This document shows, one piece after another, positions 15,529 to 24,741 of a stretch of DNA of 64,000 nucleotides (positions within the stretch are counted from its first letter, which is position 1; each line of letters starts with the position of its first letter). This DNA comes from an uncultured Clostridia bacterium (GTDB taxonomy: Bacteria; Bacillota; Clostridia; Christensenellales; Borkfalkiaceae), in the NCBI GenBank assembly GCA_947624225.1, contig CANQJF010000001.1, positions 109,557-173,556 on the forward strand, read 5' to 3'. Below the pieces are notes generated by a model. It was not told the DNA's origin. It was given only the letters and a program-made list of their open reading frames with translations, and ran no database searches. Made by a program: the position numbers and the translations under genes.

Positions 15529-18500
15529 ATGCCCAGGCGAGAAGATATCAAAAAGGTGCTTGTAATCGGCTCCGGTCCCATCGTGATCGGACAAGCGGCA
15601 GAGTTTGATTATGCCGGGGCACAGGCGTGCCGCGTTCTCAAAGACGCGGGTTGCAACGTTGTCCTATGCAATTCCAATCCCGCGACCATCATGACGGACA
15701 AGATGCTTGCGGATGAGATCTACCTCGAACCTCTCACCGAGGCCACGTTGAAGCGGATCATTATCAAGGAGCGCCCGGATTCTCTCCTCGCTTCGTTGGG
15801 CGGGCAGACGGGATTAACGCTGGGCTGTAACCTTGCCAAGAGCGGGTTTCTCGACGAATGGGGCGTAAAACTCATCGGCACCAAATTGGATGCCATCGAC
15901 CGTTCCGAGGACCGCGAGCTCTTCAAGGAGACCATGCAAAAAATCGGCCAGCCCGTCGTCCCCTCCGATATCGCCTATACGGAGGATGAGTGCGTTGCCA
16001 TTGCGGAAAAGCTGGGATTTCCCGTCATCGTGCGGCCCGCCTTTACGTTGGGCGGCGCGGGTGGTGGAGTAGCTTACAGCGAGGCCGAATTGCGCTTGAC
16101 GGCGCACAACGGGCTGATGCTTTCTCCCATCCATCAAGTTCTCATCGAAAAGTTCATCGGGGGCTGGAAAGAGATCGAGTTCGAAGTCCTGCGCGACGGC
16201 GCGGGCAATGTCATCACCGTCTGTTCCATGGAAAACTTCGATCCCGTCGGGGTCCACACCGGGGATTCCATCGTCATCGCGCCTGCCGTCACATTGTCCG
16301 ATAAGGAATATCAAATGCTGCGCACGGCTTCGCTGGATATCATCACGGAGCTGGGCATCGAGGGCGGCTGCAACTGCCAATTTGCACTCTATCCCGATAG
16401 CTTTGAATATGCCGTGATCGAGGTAAACCCGCGCGTGTCGCGCTCCTCGGCGCTTGCCTCCAAGGCGACGGGGTATCCCATAGCAAAGGTCGCAACAAAG
16501 ATTGCGCTCGGTTATACGCTCGATGAGATCAAGAACGATGTGACGGGAAAGACCTTTGCCTGTTTCGAGCCGGCGCTCGACTATGTCGTTGTAAAACTTC
16601 CCAAGTGGCCATTCGATAAATTTCTCTATGCGGGTAGGCGCTTGGGCTCGCGCATGAAAGCAACGGGCGAGGTCATGGCAATCGGCACGTCCTTTGAGCA
16701 AGCCATCATGAAAGCCGTCCGCGGCGCGGAGATCTCCCTCGATACGATCGACCATCCCAAATTTGCGGAGATGGGGATGGGGGAACTCTATAACGAACTT
16801 CACAAGCAGACGGATGAGCGCATCTTTGCCGTATTTGCAGCCCTCAAAGCGGGGATCTCTGTCGCCGAAATCTATCAGATCACACAGATCGACGAGTGGT
16901 TTTTGGAGAAACTCCTGCACCTCGTCAAGTTTGAGCGGGAGATCTCCGGACGCAAACTCACAAGGCGCATGTATTTGGAGGGGAAGCGCTTGGGCTATCC
17001 CGATGCGGTGCTCCGCCGCCTCTCGGGCGAGGCGCTCCCGATGCACAGAAGAGCGTGTTTCAAAATGGTGGACACATGCGCGGCAGAATTCTCCGCACAG
17101 ACTCCGTACTTCTATTCCATATTCGATCCGCTCGAACATGACGAAGCGGCATCCTTTATCTCCAAGAGCAAGAGAAAGCGCGTGATCGTCATCGGCTCGG
17201 GCCCCATACGCATCGGGCAGGGGATAGAATTCGACTATTCTTCCGTGCATTGCGTGTGGACGCTCAAACAGCTCGGCTATGAGGTCATCATCATCAATAA
17301 CAACCCGGAGACGGTATCCACGGACTTTGACACGGCGGACCGGCTGTATTTCGAACCGTTGACGCCGGAGGACGTGCAGAGCGTGATCGACGTGGAGAAG
17401 CCGTATGGCGTCGTCATCACCTTTGGCGGACAGACGGCGATCAAGTTGTGTGCCTATCTCGCCAAGCGGGGCGTGCGCATCATGGGAACGCCCGCGGACA
17501 GTGTGGACATGGCGGAGGACAGGGAGCGGTTTGACGCGCTTTTGGAGCGCTTCTCCATTGCCCGTCCGCAGGGCTTCACCGTCATGACGCGCGAGGAGGC
17601 AATCGGGGCCGCGAAGCAGCTCGGCTATCCCGTTCTCCTCCGTCCGTCCTATGTCATCGGCGGGCAGAACATGACCATTGCATTCACCGAAAACGACATC
17701 ATCCGCTACATGGATGTCATTCTTGCCCAGCACATCGAGAATCCCGTCTTGTGCGATAAATATCTCATGGGGAGCGAGCTCGAAGTGGATGCGATCTCCG
17801 ACGGCAAAGATGTTCTGATCCCCGGCATCATGCAGCACGTGGAGCGGGCGGGGGTGCACTCGGGAGATTCCATTGCCGTCTATCCTCCATACCATCTTTC
17901 GGACGCCATGAAAGGGCGCATCGTGGAGGTTTCCACACAGCTTGCGCTCGAACTCAAAACCAAGGGCCTCATCAACATACAATTTCTGATTTACCGCAGC
18001 CGGCTGTATGTCATCGAGGTCAATCCGCGCGCTTCCCGCACCATCCCGTATATTTCAAAAGTTACGGGCGTCCCGATGGTGGAACTTGCCACAAAGATCA
18101 TGGCCGGCCAAAAGCTGAAAAAGCTCGGGTACGGCACGGGGCTGTATCCCGATTCGCCCTATGTCGCCGTAAAGGTCCCCGTGTTCTCATTTGAAAAGCT
18201 GAATGACGTCAATTCCCAGCTGGGGCCGGAGATGAAGTCCACAGGGGAGGTGCTCGGCATCGGCAAGACCATTGAGGAGGCACTCTTCAAAGGCCTCGTC
18301 TCCGCGGGATTCAAAATGTGTCATCCCACCAAGGATCGTCCCGTCGGCGTCTATTTTACCGTCAACGACCAAGATAAATTCGAGCTCGTCTCGATTGCCA
18401 AGAAATTTGCCGATCTCGGGTGCAATCTATATGCCACGGCGGGCACCGCAAAGGTCATCTCCGATCTCGGCGTGGACGTCACCGTTGTGGAGCGGCTCAA

Positions 18501-19572
18501 AGCGACCAAGCGCGTCTCCAAGCTCATGGATGAGGGGAAGATCGACTACATCATCTATACGGGCAAGACGGACGTCGACTCGATCAACGACTACATCGAA
18601 TTGCATCATCATGCCATCCTACTCGGCGTCACGGTTCTGACCTCTCTGGACACGGCGCGGGCGCTCTGCGACATCATTGCGAGCAAGTTTACCGAATACA
18701 ATACCGAATTGGTGGATATCAACAACTTGCGCAAGAAAAAGACTTCCATCGATTTCGTGAAGATGCAGTCTTGCGGCAACGACTATATCTTTTTTGACAA
18801 TATGGACGGGCGCATCACCTGCCCCGAGTCGCTCGCGGTCAACTTTGTCAGCCGCCACTATGGGATCGGCGGAGACGGCATCGTGTTGATCGAAACTTCC
18901 GAGTGTGCGGATGCCCGCATGCGCATCTTCAATCAGGACGGCAGCGAGGGCAGTGTCGCCGGCAATGCCATCCGGTGCGTTGCAAAGTATCTCTATGAGC
19001 GCAACATCGTGCGCAAGGACTGTATGCGCATCCAAACGATGAGCGGGGTGTTGGAGGTGACCGTGTATTGCTTTGGCGGCATTGTCACATCGGCCTGCGT
19101 CAACCTCGGCAAGCCCACGCTTTCCGAAACGATGGAGACAAAATTGCACGCCGCGGTGGGGAAACTTCTCTCGCCCTCAAACGGCCGCTGCGGCGGGCTT
19201 GTGGATTTCGGCAGTCTGCATTGCGTCGTGTTCTGCGACAAAGTGGAGGATTTCCCGGTGGGGGAATACGGTCCTCTTCTCGCCGAGAACCAAATGTTCC
19301 CGCGGCATCCCAATGTGGAATTTGTGCGCGTCGTAAACGAGAGCACCGTCAAGATGCGCGCGTGGGAGAGGGGAAACGGCGAGACGTATGCGAGCGGTAC
19401 CGGTGCGGCCGCCGCGGCCGTGATGAGCGTCGCCTGCGGACATTGCCGGGCCGACGGCGATATCACGGTCAAAGTGCGCGGGGGAGATCTCACCGTACAT
19501 ATCGACGAGGACGGGAGCGTCACGCTCACCGGGAACGTTGAAAAAATATATGAAGGGAGAGTGGAATTCTGA
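15529..19572 (+). CDS. carB: Carbamoyl-phosphate synthase large subunit fused to a DapF-like domain
   Basis: One continuous frame of 1347 codons. Residues 1 to about 1066 are a complete CarB: two ATP-grasp halves (VIGSGPIVIGQAAEFDYAG at the start, VIGSGPIRIGQGIEFDYSS near 553) and the C-terminal MGS allosteric domain (LYATAGTAKVISDLGV). From Asp1075 the chain continues as a diaminopimelate epimerase fold: KMQSCGNDYIF, FNQDGSEG, PNVEFVRV, ERGNGET. Both catalytic cysteines are absent: the CGNG loop reads AGNA (Ala1144) and ACGTG reads ASGTG (Ser1289). The usual GNPH is GSLH (Ser1229). Normal CarB is about 1070 residues, so this is a real fusion, with no frame interruption seen. CarB activity is confidently predicted; epimerase activity is not. 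Confidence 0.93.
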   Translation: MPRREDIKKVLVIGSGPIVIGQAAEFDYAGAQACRVLKDAGCNVVLCNSNPATIMTDKMLADEIYLEPLTEATLKRIIIKERPDSLLASLGGQTGLTLGCNLAKSGFLDEWGVKLIGTKLDAIDRSEDRELFKETMQKIGQPVVPSDIAYTEDECVAIAEKLGFPVIVRPAFTLGGAGGGVAYSEAELRLTAHNGLMLSPIHQVLIEKFIGGWKEIEFEVLRDGAGNVITVCSMENFDPVGVHTGDSIVIAPAVTLSDKEYQMLRTASLDIITELGIEGGCNCQFALYPDSFEYAVIEVNPRVSRSSALASKATGYPIAKVATKIALGYTLDEIKNDVTGKTFACFEPALDYVVVKLPKWPFDKFLYAGRRLGSRMKATGEVMAIGTSFEQAIMKAVRGAEISLDTIDHPKFAEMGMGELYNELHKQTDERIFAVFAALKAGISVAEIYQITQIDEWFLEKLLHLVKFEREISGRKLTRRMYLEGKRLGYPDAVLRRLSGEALPMHRRACFKMVDTCAAEFSAQTPYFYSIFDPLEHDEAASFISKSKRKRVIVIGSGPIRIGQGIEFDYSSVHCVWTLKQLGYEVIIINNNPETVSTDFDTADRLYFEPLTPEDVQSVIDVEKPYGVVITFGGQTAIKLCAYLAKRGVRIMGTPADSVDMAEDRERFDALLERFSIARPQGFTVMTREEAIGAAKQLGYPVLLRPSYVIGGQNMTIAFTENDIIRYMDVILAQHIENPVLCDKYLMGSELEVDAISDGKDVLIPGIMQHVERAGVHSGDSIAVYPPYHLSDAMKGRIVEVSTQLALELKTKGLINIQFLIYRSRLYVIEVNPRASRTIPYISKVTGVPMVELATKIMAGQKLKKLGYGTGLYPDSPYVAVKVPVFSFEKLNDVNSQLGPEMKSTGEVLGIGKTIEEALFKGLVSAGFKMCHPTKDRPVGVYFTVNDQDKFELVSIAKKFADLGCNLYATAGTAKVISDLGVDVTVVERLKATKRVSKLMDEGKIDYIIYTGKTDVDSINDYIELHHHAILLGVTVLTSLDTARALCDIIASKFTEYNTELVDINNLRKKKTSIDFVKMQSCGNDYIFFDNMDGRITCPESLAVNFVSRHYGIGGDGIVLIETSECADARMRIFNQDGSEGSVAGNAIRCVAKYLYERNIVRKDCMRIQTMSGVLEVTVYCFGGIVTSACVNLGKPTLSETMETKLHAAVGKLLSPSNGRCGGLVDFGSLHCVVFCDKVEDFPVGEYGPLLAENQMFPRHPNVEFVRVVNESTVKMRAWERGNGETYASGTGAAAAAVMSVACGHCRADGDITVKVRGGDLTVHIDEDGSVTLTGNVEKIYEGRVEF

Positions 19573-20180
19573 TGATTAAAGATGGATTTTATGAGGAGAG
19601 CGCCATTTCCGTCAACAGCCGCGGAGAGAGCCGTCTGTATATGGCTTTTAAAGTGCTTGCGATCATTTTCTTTGTCATAGGGATCGGAGGGGGTGCGCTT
19701 CTCTCCTTTCGGATCGTTGTGGGGACCGTGACCAATGAAGAGCTCGATAGCATGCAGCGGACATTTTTGCTTGTGGAGTGGTTCGGAACGCTGCTGATCC
19801 TCATCGGGTTTGGCCTGATCTGTTGGTTTTTAAAGAACCGCTTTAACATCAGCTATGATTATACGTTTGTGGAGGATGAGATCCGCATCACAAAGGTATT
19901 CAACGGCCGCAAGCGGAAATTCCTCACGACGTTGAAGTCGGACAGGATCATGCAGATCGGGTGGGTGGACAGCGATGCCTATCAAAATGCCCTGCGGGGA
20001 CTTGGCGGGAAAAAAATCATCCGCTGCACGCCCAACAAGCAACCGGCAGAGGGGAAAGAAATGATCTATATCGTGCAATCGACGACGCTCGGGAAAGATC
20101 TCTATGTACTCGAATGCCGCCGTCAACTCTTGGAAAACATCGTCTTTACGGCCGGCCGTAATAAGTTGGAGCGCAAATGA
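19572..20180 (+). CDS. Uncharacterised membrane protein with C-terminal soluble domain
   Basis: A 202-residue protein. Two transmembrane segments (about residues 24-47 and 66-87) precede a soluble domain with alternating beta strands (YDYTFVEDEIRITKVFNGR, GGKKIIRCTP, KEMIYIVQS, DLYVLECRRQLLENI). It resembles a group of unnamed Clostridia membrane proteins, but I cannot name the family with confidence. Its ATG shares one base with the carB-dapF stop (TGATG), and its end overlaps the cysteine desulfurase start by four bases, so it sits inside a continuous operon from carA to thiI. Confidence 0.65.
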   Translation: MIKDGFYEESAISVNSRGESRLYMAFKVLAIIFFVIGIGGGALLSFRIVVGTVTNEELDSMQRTFLLVEWFGTLLILIGFGLICWFLKNRFNISYDYTFVEDEIRITKVFNGRKRKFLTTLKSDRIMQIGWVDSDAYQNALRGLGGKKIIRCTPNKQPAEGKEMIYIVQSTTLGKDLYVLECRRQLLENIVFTAGRNKLERK

Positions 20181-21301
20181 TTTACCTTGACAATGCAGCG
20201 ACGACGCCCCCTCTTGAAAGTGCGTTTGAGCGCGCCGCCCGAGAATATCGTGAATTGTACTACAATCCCTCCGCGCGTTACGGGGGTGGATTCGCCGTAC
20301 GAAAAAAGATAGAAGAGGCGAGGAAAGAAATTCTCTCGGTTGTGGCAGATCCCGCCCTCTTCGAACTCATCTTTACCTCCTGCGGGACGGAGGCGGACAA
20401 CCATGCCGTTTTTTCCTGTGCGAGACGGGGGAATGCCGTCACCTCGGCGGGGGAGCATTCGGCCATCGAAAGAAGTTTCACGGAGCTCAAAAACCGCGGC
20501 GTGGAGCCGCGCTTTGCGCCGCTGAATTTGGATGGTTCCGTCAAAATCCCGGAGCTTCTTTCGCTCGTCGATGACAGGACTACACTTGTTTCCGTCGTAC
20601 ACGTGAACAATGAGACGGGAGCCATCAACGATATCGCGGAAATTGCCAGAAGCGTAAAGCGCAAAAATCCCCGCGTGATCGTGCACTCCGACGGCGTGCA
20701 GGCATTCGGCAAGCTGCCTTTTCGGTTGCCCAAGGAGGTAGACCTATACAGCATAAGCGCGCATAAGATCGGCGCTTTAAAGGGAACGGGGGCATTGATC
20801 AAGAGAAAGGACCTTACGCTCGCGCCCTTTATCCACGGCGGAGGGCAGGAGGGCGGCCTGAGGAGCGGCACGGAGAATGTGCTCGGGATCCTGGATTTTG
20901 CCTATGCTGCCGCGGAGAGGGCGGCCTGCATTGCGGATAGCTATTCTCGCGTCGCCGCGCTCCGCGCCGACATGTGGGACAGGTTGCAGAAGAGCGAATA
21001 TCATTTTTTCTGTGCCTCTCCCGAAGCGGGATCGCCATACATCCTGACGCTTTTGGCCATCGATTCGCGCGGAGAAGTGTTACAGCGCATGCTGTTCGAC
21101 CGCGGCGTATGCGTGGGAACGGGGAGTGCATGCTCCTCCAAAGAGCGATTCAGCCGTGTGATGAGGGCGTGCGGTTACGCCGAGGAAGTTTTAGACGGGG
21201 TGCTCCGCGTCAGCTTTTCCCCCGAGACGACACAGGAGGAAGTTGAACTTGCGGCACGGGAGATGATCTCCGCGGCAATGGAATTCAAAGGAAAGTTATA
21301 A
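20177..21301 (+). CDS. nifS: Cysteine desulfurase (NifS/IscS family)
   Basis: PLP enzyme that takes sulfur from cysteine as a persulfide. It begins IYLDNAATTPP, has the PLP lysine in SAHKIGALKG (Lys197), GGQEGGLRSGTEN, and the persulfide Cys319 in GTGSACSSK. Length 374 is normal. thiI follows with no gap, so this enzyme most likely supplies sulfur for tRNA 4-thiouridine, as the NifZ-ThiI pair does in Bacillus. A role in Fe-S assembly cannot be excluded, but no scaffold gene is adjacent. Confidence 0.93.
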   Translation: MIYLDNAATTPPLESAFERAAREYRELYYNPSARYGGGFAVRKKIEEARKEILSVVADPALFELIFTSCGTEADNHAVFSCARRGNAVTSAGEHSAIERSFTELKNRGVEPRFAPLNLDGSVKIPELLSLVDDRTTLVSVVHVNNETGAINDIAEIARSVKRKNPRVIVHSDGVQAFGKLPFRLPKEVDLYSISAHKIGALKGTGALIKRKDLTLAPFIHGGGQEGGLRSGTENVLGILDFAYAAAERAACIADSYSRVAALRADMWDRLQKSEYHFFCASPEAGSPYILTLLAIDSRGEVLQRMLFDRGVCVGTGSACSSKERFSRVMRACGYAEEVLDGVLRVSFSPETTQEEVELAAREMISAAMEFKGKL

Positions 21302-22453
21302 ATGGAAAAGGTTGTCATTATCCGCTATGCGGAAATTCATTTGAAAGGCAAGAATCGCGGCTATTTCGAGCACGTGTTCTCCATGAATCTCGAAAAAAGC
21401 CTCAAAGGGATCCGCCATGAACTGCACAGGACGAGCGGCAGATGGCTTGTCGCAAATTTCCCAGAGGAGCTTGCGGACGACGTCGCCGCGCGCGTGTCCA
21501 AGGTGTTCGGCGTGCATTCCTATTCGATCGGATATCTCGTAAATAGCGATCTCGATACGGTCTATGCCTGTGCAAAACTCGTTGCGCCCCGCGAGGGGAC
21601 CTTTAAGGTCGTCACGCACCGCGGGTATAAAAAATATCCGCTGACCTCCATGGAGATCAGCGCGGCAATCGGCGGACGCCTGCTTTCGGATTTTCCCGCT
21701 CTGTCCGTCGACGTGCATGACCCCGAGCATACCGTCTACATCGACATCCGCGACGGAGGGAGCGCGCTGGTATTCGGCTCTTTCGGCGAGGGCGCGGGCG
21801 GGATGCCGGTGGGGACATCCGGGAAAGGCCTGCTCATGATCTCGGGCGGCATCGATTCTCCCGTCGCGGGGTACATGATGGCCAAGCGCGGGCTCTTTGT
21901 CGAACTTTTGCACTTTCACAGCTATCCCTATACCAACGAGGGCGCCAAGGAAAAGGTCGTCGAACTCGGAAGGCAGCTGTCGCAATATACGCAGGTGCAT
22001 CTTCTTCGCACCGTCTCGGTCACGCACATCCAAGAAGAGATCCACGCAAAGTGCAAGGCGGAATTTAACGTCACGCTCCTGAGGCGCTTCATGTTCCGCA
22101 TTGCCGAACGCATCGCCAAGAGGGTGGAGGCGGGCTGCCTCGTCACGGGGGAGAGCCTCGGACAGGTGGCAAGCCAGACGCTCGAAGGGATGACCTCCTC
22201 CAATGCCGTCGTGACCTTGCCTGTGCTCCGTCCGCTCGTGGGCTTTGATAAGGACGAGATCATCATGCGCGCCAAAAAGATCGGGACCTATGATATCTCC
22301 GTGCTTCCCTATGAGGACTGCTGCACGGTCTTTCTCCCCGAATTCCCCGCCACGCGGCCCAAGCTCGCCGCCGTGGAAGCAGAGGAGCAAAAACTTGACG
22401 TGGAAGCGCTCATCGAGGAGTCGCTTGCAACGGTGGAGCGCATCGAGCTCTGA
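21302..22453 (+). CDS. thiI: tRNA 4-thiouridine sulfurtransferase
   Basis: Adenylates U8 of tRNA and inserts sulfur received from the cysteine desulfurase. It has the NFLD segment (IIRYAEIHLKGKNRGYFE), a THUMP domain, and the PP-loop ATP site LMISGGIDSPVAGYMM (about residues 179-194). The family segment SLGQVASQTLEGM and the C-terminal EDCCTVFLP follow. There is no rhodanese domain, as in the shorter Gram-positive form (383 residues). AAAGGAA lies just before ATG 21302. The stop abuts the convergent penicillin-binding protein gene with zero bases between, and no terminator is seen. Confidence 0.95.
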   Translation: MEKVVIIRYAEIHLKGKNRGYFEHVFSMNLEKSLKGIRHELHRTSGRWLVANFPEELADDVAARVSKVFGVHSYSIGYLVNSDLDTVYACAKLVAPREGTFKVVTHRGYKKYPLTSMEISAAIGGRLLSDFPALSVDVHDPEHTVYIDIRDGGSALVFGSFGEGAGGMPVGTSGKGLLMISGGIDSPVAGYMMAKRGLFVELLHFHSYPYTNEGAKEKVVELGRQLSQYTQVHLLRTVSVTHIQEEIHAKCKAEFNVTLLRRFMFRIAERIAKRVEAGCLVTGESLGQVASQTLEGMTSSNAVVTLPVLRPLVGFDKDEIIMRAKKIGTYDISVLPYEDCCTVFLPEFPATRPKLAAVEAEEQKLDVEALIEESLATVERIEL

Positions 22454-24631
22454 TCATTCCCACCATTCGTCGGGTAGCGAGGACGGCGCGGAGATCTGCA
22501 CGCGCGGAAGCACGGCGGCCGTCCCCTCATTGCCTCGATAGTAGGGGATGACCGTGTAGAGATAACTTTCTCCGGGTTGGACGGAATTGTCGCAAATATT
22601 CGTGCGGAATTCTCCGCTGTATATCGTGGTGATCGTGCCACGATTTTCTCTTTTTACGACGTAATCATAGTACTCTGTTTGACATAATACTATGTTTACG
22701 CTCCCATTTTTGATATAAATCTGCGGTTTTTTGATGGATGGACGGGTAAAGCGGGTGCTCTGTTCCGTGGGGAGGGCGGAGGCGCGGAAGTATTCGACGG
22801 GGTCGATCAAGGCAGGGGCCTCGGGGTCCGAGCGCACGAGCCGATGTTCTTTCTCATAGGCCTCGCCGTCGTACGAAAGACGGACGACGCCCTGCGGCGC
22901 GGAAAAATTTGCGGGAGCGCTCTTTGCATAGAGCGCGGAGAGGATCTCCTTGACGGCATTGGCGGGAAGCCCTCCGCCCGCGATGGAGACGGGCCGGTTG
23001 TTTGCGTTGCCCATCCACACGCCCACGACGTCCGCTGTCGTGTAGGCGATGGTGTATGCGTCGAGGTTTACCCCGCCCACTTCGTTGGTGCCCGTCTTGG
23101 CCGCGACGTCGAACGGGAGGGATCTCAGCTTTCGCGCGGTGCCTTCCTTTGCGGCGGTTTTGAGCATGTCCGTCACCAAGAAAGCCGTATCCTCCGAAAA
23201 GACGCGCGTATTCTGTGCGCTTTTTTCATATAAAACGTCGCCGCGGGTATTTTCTACGCGCAAGATGGTGCCCGAGGGATTGTAATATCCGCTGTTTGCG
23301 AGCGTGGCGTATCCGTCCGCAAGGGAGAGCAGCGAAAAACCCTCTCGCATTCCGCCGAGCGCGAGGGCGAGGGAGCGGTCCTCCCTGTCGACCGAAAGGC
23401 CCATCTTTTCGAGGTAGCCGATGCCGCGGTCTATCCCCAGCGCATTCAAGAGTTTTACGGCCGGGATGTTGATGCTCTTTGCGAGGGCCTGCCGCGCGCT
23501 GACATATGTGCCCGAGGCGCCGTCCGCATCATCGGGGAGGTAGCCTCCGAAGTTTGTTTTTTCGTCCAAAATGGGCGTGGCGGGTGAGATGAGATTTTCC
23601 TCCGTTGCGGGCCCATAGACGAGAAGAGGCTTGATCGTGGAGGCGGGCAGCCGTTTGGGGAGGCCCACGTCCGTACGTATGGCCTTGATGGCGTTATTTT
23701 TATTTCCCCTCACGATGGCGATGATGTCGCTTTGCGCGGGGAGCGCATCCAGCGTTTCCTGCAACGAGGGGTCGTATGCGGTGTAGACGCGGAGGTCTCC
23801 GAGCTCGCCTGTCTCGGCATCGGGGAAAAGTTCGGAAAGCTCCTCATAGACGAGAGAGGGATAGAAACTTTTGTGATCGAGCGGATGGGGCGAGACGGGG
23901 AGGGGCGTCGTGAGGGCGGTCGAATAGGCGGCTTCGTCCAAATAGCCCTGTTCGTGCATGAGTTTTAAAACAAAATTCCGCCTTGCAAGGCTTGCCTCGG
24001 CATTCTTAAAGGGGGAATACCGGTTGGGCGATCTCACAAGCGCGGCGAGCAGGGCGCTCTCCGCCGGTTCAAGCGCTTGGGGCTGTTTTTCAAAGTAAAA
24101 GTAGGCCGCTTGGCCGATGCCGAAAGCGCTGTGCCCGAAATAGATGGAATTGAGATACAGTTCGAGGATGTCCTCCTTGGTATACCGTTTCTCCAACATG
24201 CGCGTGAGTTTCAGCTCTTTCAACTTGCGGGAGACCGTCTTTTCGCTCGTCAAATGGGTATTTTTGATGAGCTGTTGGGAGATGGTGGATGCCCCCTCAC
24301 TGAATGAAAATGTGGCGATGTTTTTGAGCGCGGCTTTCACGATCCGGCGGTAGTCAAAGCCCTTATGGTCAAAAAAACGCTTGTCCTCGACGGCCACAAA
24401 GGCGCGTGTGAGGTGTGTCGGCATGGTCTCGTATCGCGCGGGCTCAGCGGAGGGCTCCTCCATCCGTTCCCCCAAACTGTCGTATAGATGGATGCAGGAT
24501 GTATCGAGTTCGAGCTTTTGCGGGTCGAGGGTCACGTTGCGGGTGACGCCGAGAAAGAATAAAAAGAGCGTGAGGCCTATGACCCCGCAAATGGCGAGGA
24601 TCACGCCGATGACGACAAGTGTGCGTTTCAT
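22454..24631 (-). CDS. Class A penicillin-binding protein (glycosyltransferase/transpeptidase)
   Basis: Bifunctional enzyme polymerising and cross-linking peptidoglycan outside the membrane. Membrane anchor at residues 5-28; GT51 domain with catalytic Glu82 (VEDKRFFDHKG), GASTISQQLIKN and RKLKELKLTRMLE; transpeptidase with Ser331-xx-Lys334 (STIK), SIN (386-388) and KTG (512-514). A C-terminal fibronectin-like region follows. The 725-residue start at ATG 24631 is where the family begins; a longer frame to 24706 would run into the sirtuin promoter. Neither has a good ribosome site. A palindromic element (22666-22694) is embedded in the 3' part of the gene. Confidence 0.92.
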   Translation of the reverse strand: MKRTLVVIGVILAICGVIGLTLFLFFLGVTRNVTLDPQKLELDTSCIHLYDSLGERMEEPSAEPARYETMPTHLTRAFVAVEDKRFFDHKGFDYRRIVKAALKNIATFSFSEGASTISQQLIKNTHLTSEKTVSRKLKELKLTRMLEKRYTKEDILELYLNSIYFGHSAFGIGQAAYFYFEKQPQALEPAESALLAALVRSPNRYSPFKNAEASLARRNFVLKLMHEQGYLDEAAYSTALTTPLPVSPHPLDHKSFYPSLVYEELSELFPDAETGELGDLRVYTAYDPSLQETLDALPAQSDIIAIVRGNKNNAIKAIRTDVGLPKRLPASTIKPLLVYGPATEENLISPATPILDEKTNFGGYLPDDADGASGTYVSARQALAKSINIPAVKLLNALGIDRGIGYLEKMGLSVDREDRSLALALGGMREGFSLLSLADGYATLANSGYYNPSGTILRVENTRGDVLYEKSAQNTRVFSEDTAFLVTDMLKTAAKEGTARKLRSLPFDVAAKTGTNEVGGVNLDAYTIAYTTADVVGVWMGNANNRPVSIAGGGLPANAVKEILSALYAKSAPANFSAPQGVVRLSYDGEAYEKEHRLVRSDPEAPALIDPVEYFRASALPTEQSTRFTRPSIKKPQIYIKNGSVNIVLCQTEYYDYVVKRENRGTITTIYSGEFRTNICDNSVQPGESYLYTVIPYYRGNEGTAAVLPRVQISAPSSLPDEWWE
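22666..22694. repeat. Dispersed palindromic element, copy 2 (inside the PBP gene)
   Basis: CATAGTACTCTG (22666-22677), centre TTTGA, CATAATACTATG (22683-22694). The core is GTACTCTG/CATAATAC; here the symmetry extends to 12-base arms with 10 matches. It lies in the coding sequence for the C-terminal domain of the penicillin-binding protein without breaking the frame. Confidence 0.65.
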
Positions 24632-24688
24632 ATCACAGGACAGTATTCGTAATTTCAGAAAAAATTTTGTTTCCGATGTCAGCTTTTC

Positions 24689-24717
24689 TTGAAAATTTAC
24701 CAACATTGTGATATAAT
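24689..24717 (+). promoter_or_regulatory. Sigma-A promoter for the sirtuin-miaB-mutSL-miaA operon
   Basis: TTGAAA (24689-24694), 17-base spacer, TATAAT (24712-24717). Predicted start near 24724, followed by AGAGGA (24725-24730) before ATG 24742. Confidence 0.82.
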
Positions 24718-24741
24718 AGGGAACAGAGGATTTATTTTATC

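Noticed and set aside
15814..17982. 722-codon minus-strand ORF opposite carB
   Set aside because: It has the repetitive His/Asp/Arg character of antisense shadows and lies within the well-supported carB.
24632..24706. Longer start for the class A PBP
   Set aside because: It would overlap the -35 region of the sirtuin promoter and adds no family sequence; MKRTLVVIG fits the usual cytoplasmic start before the anchor.
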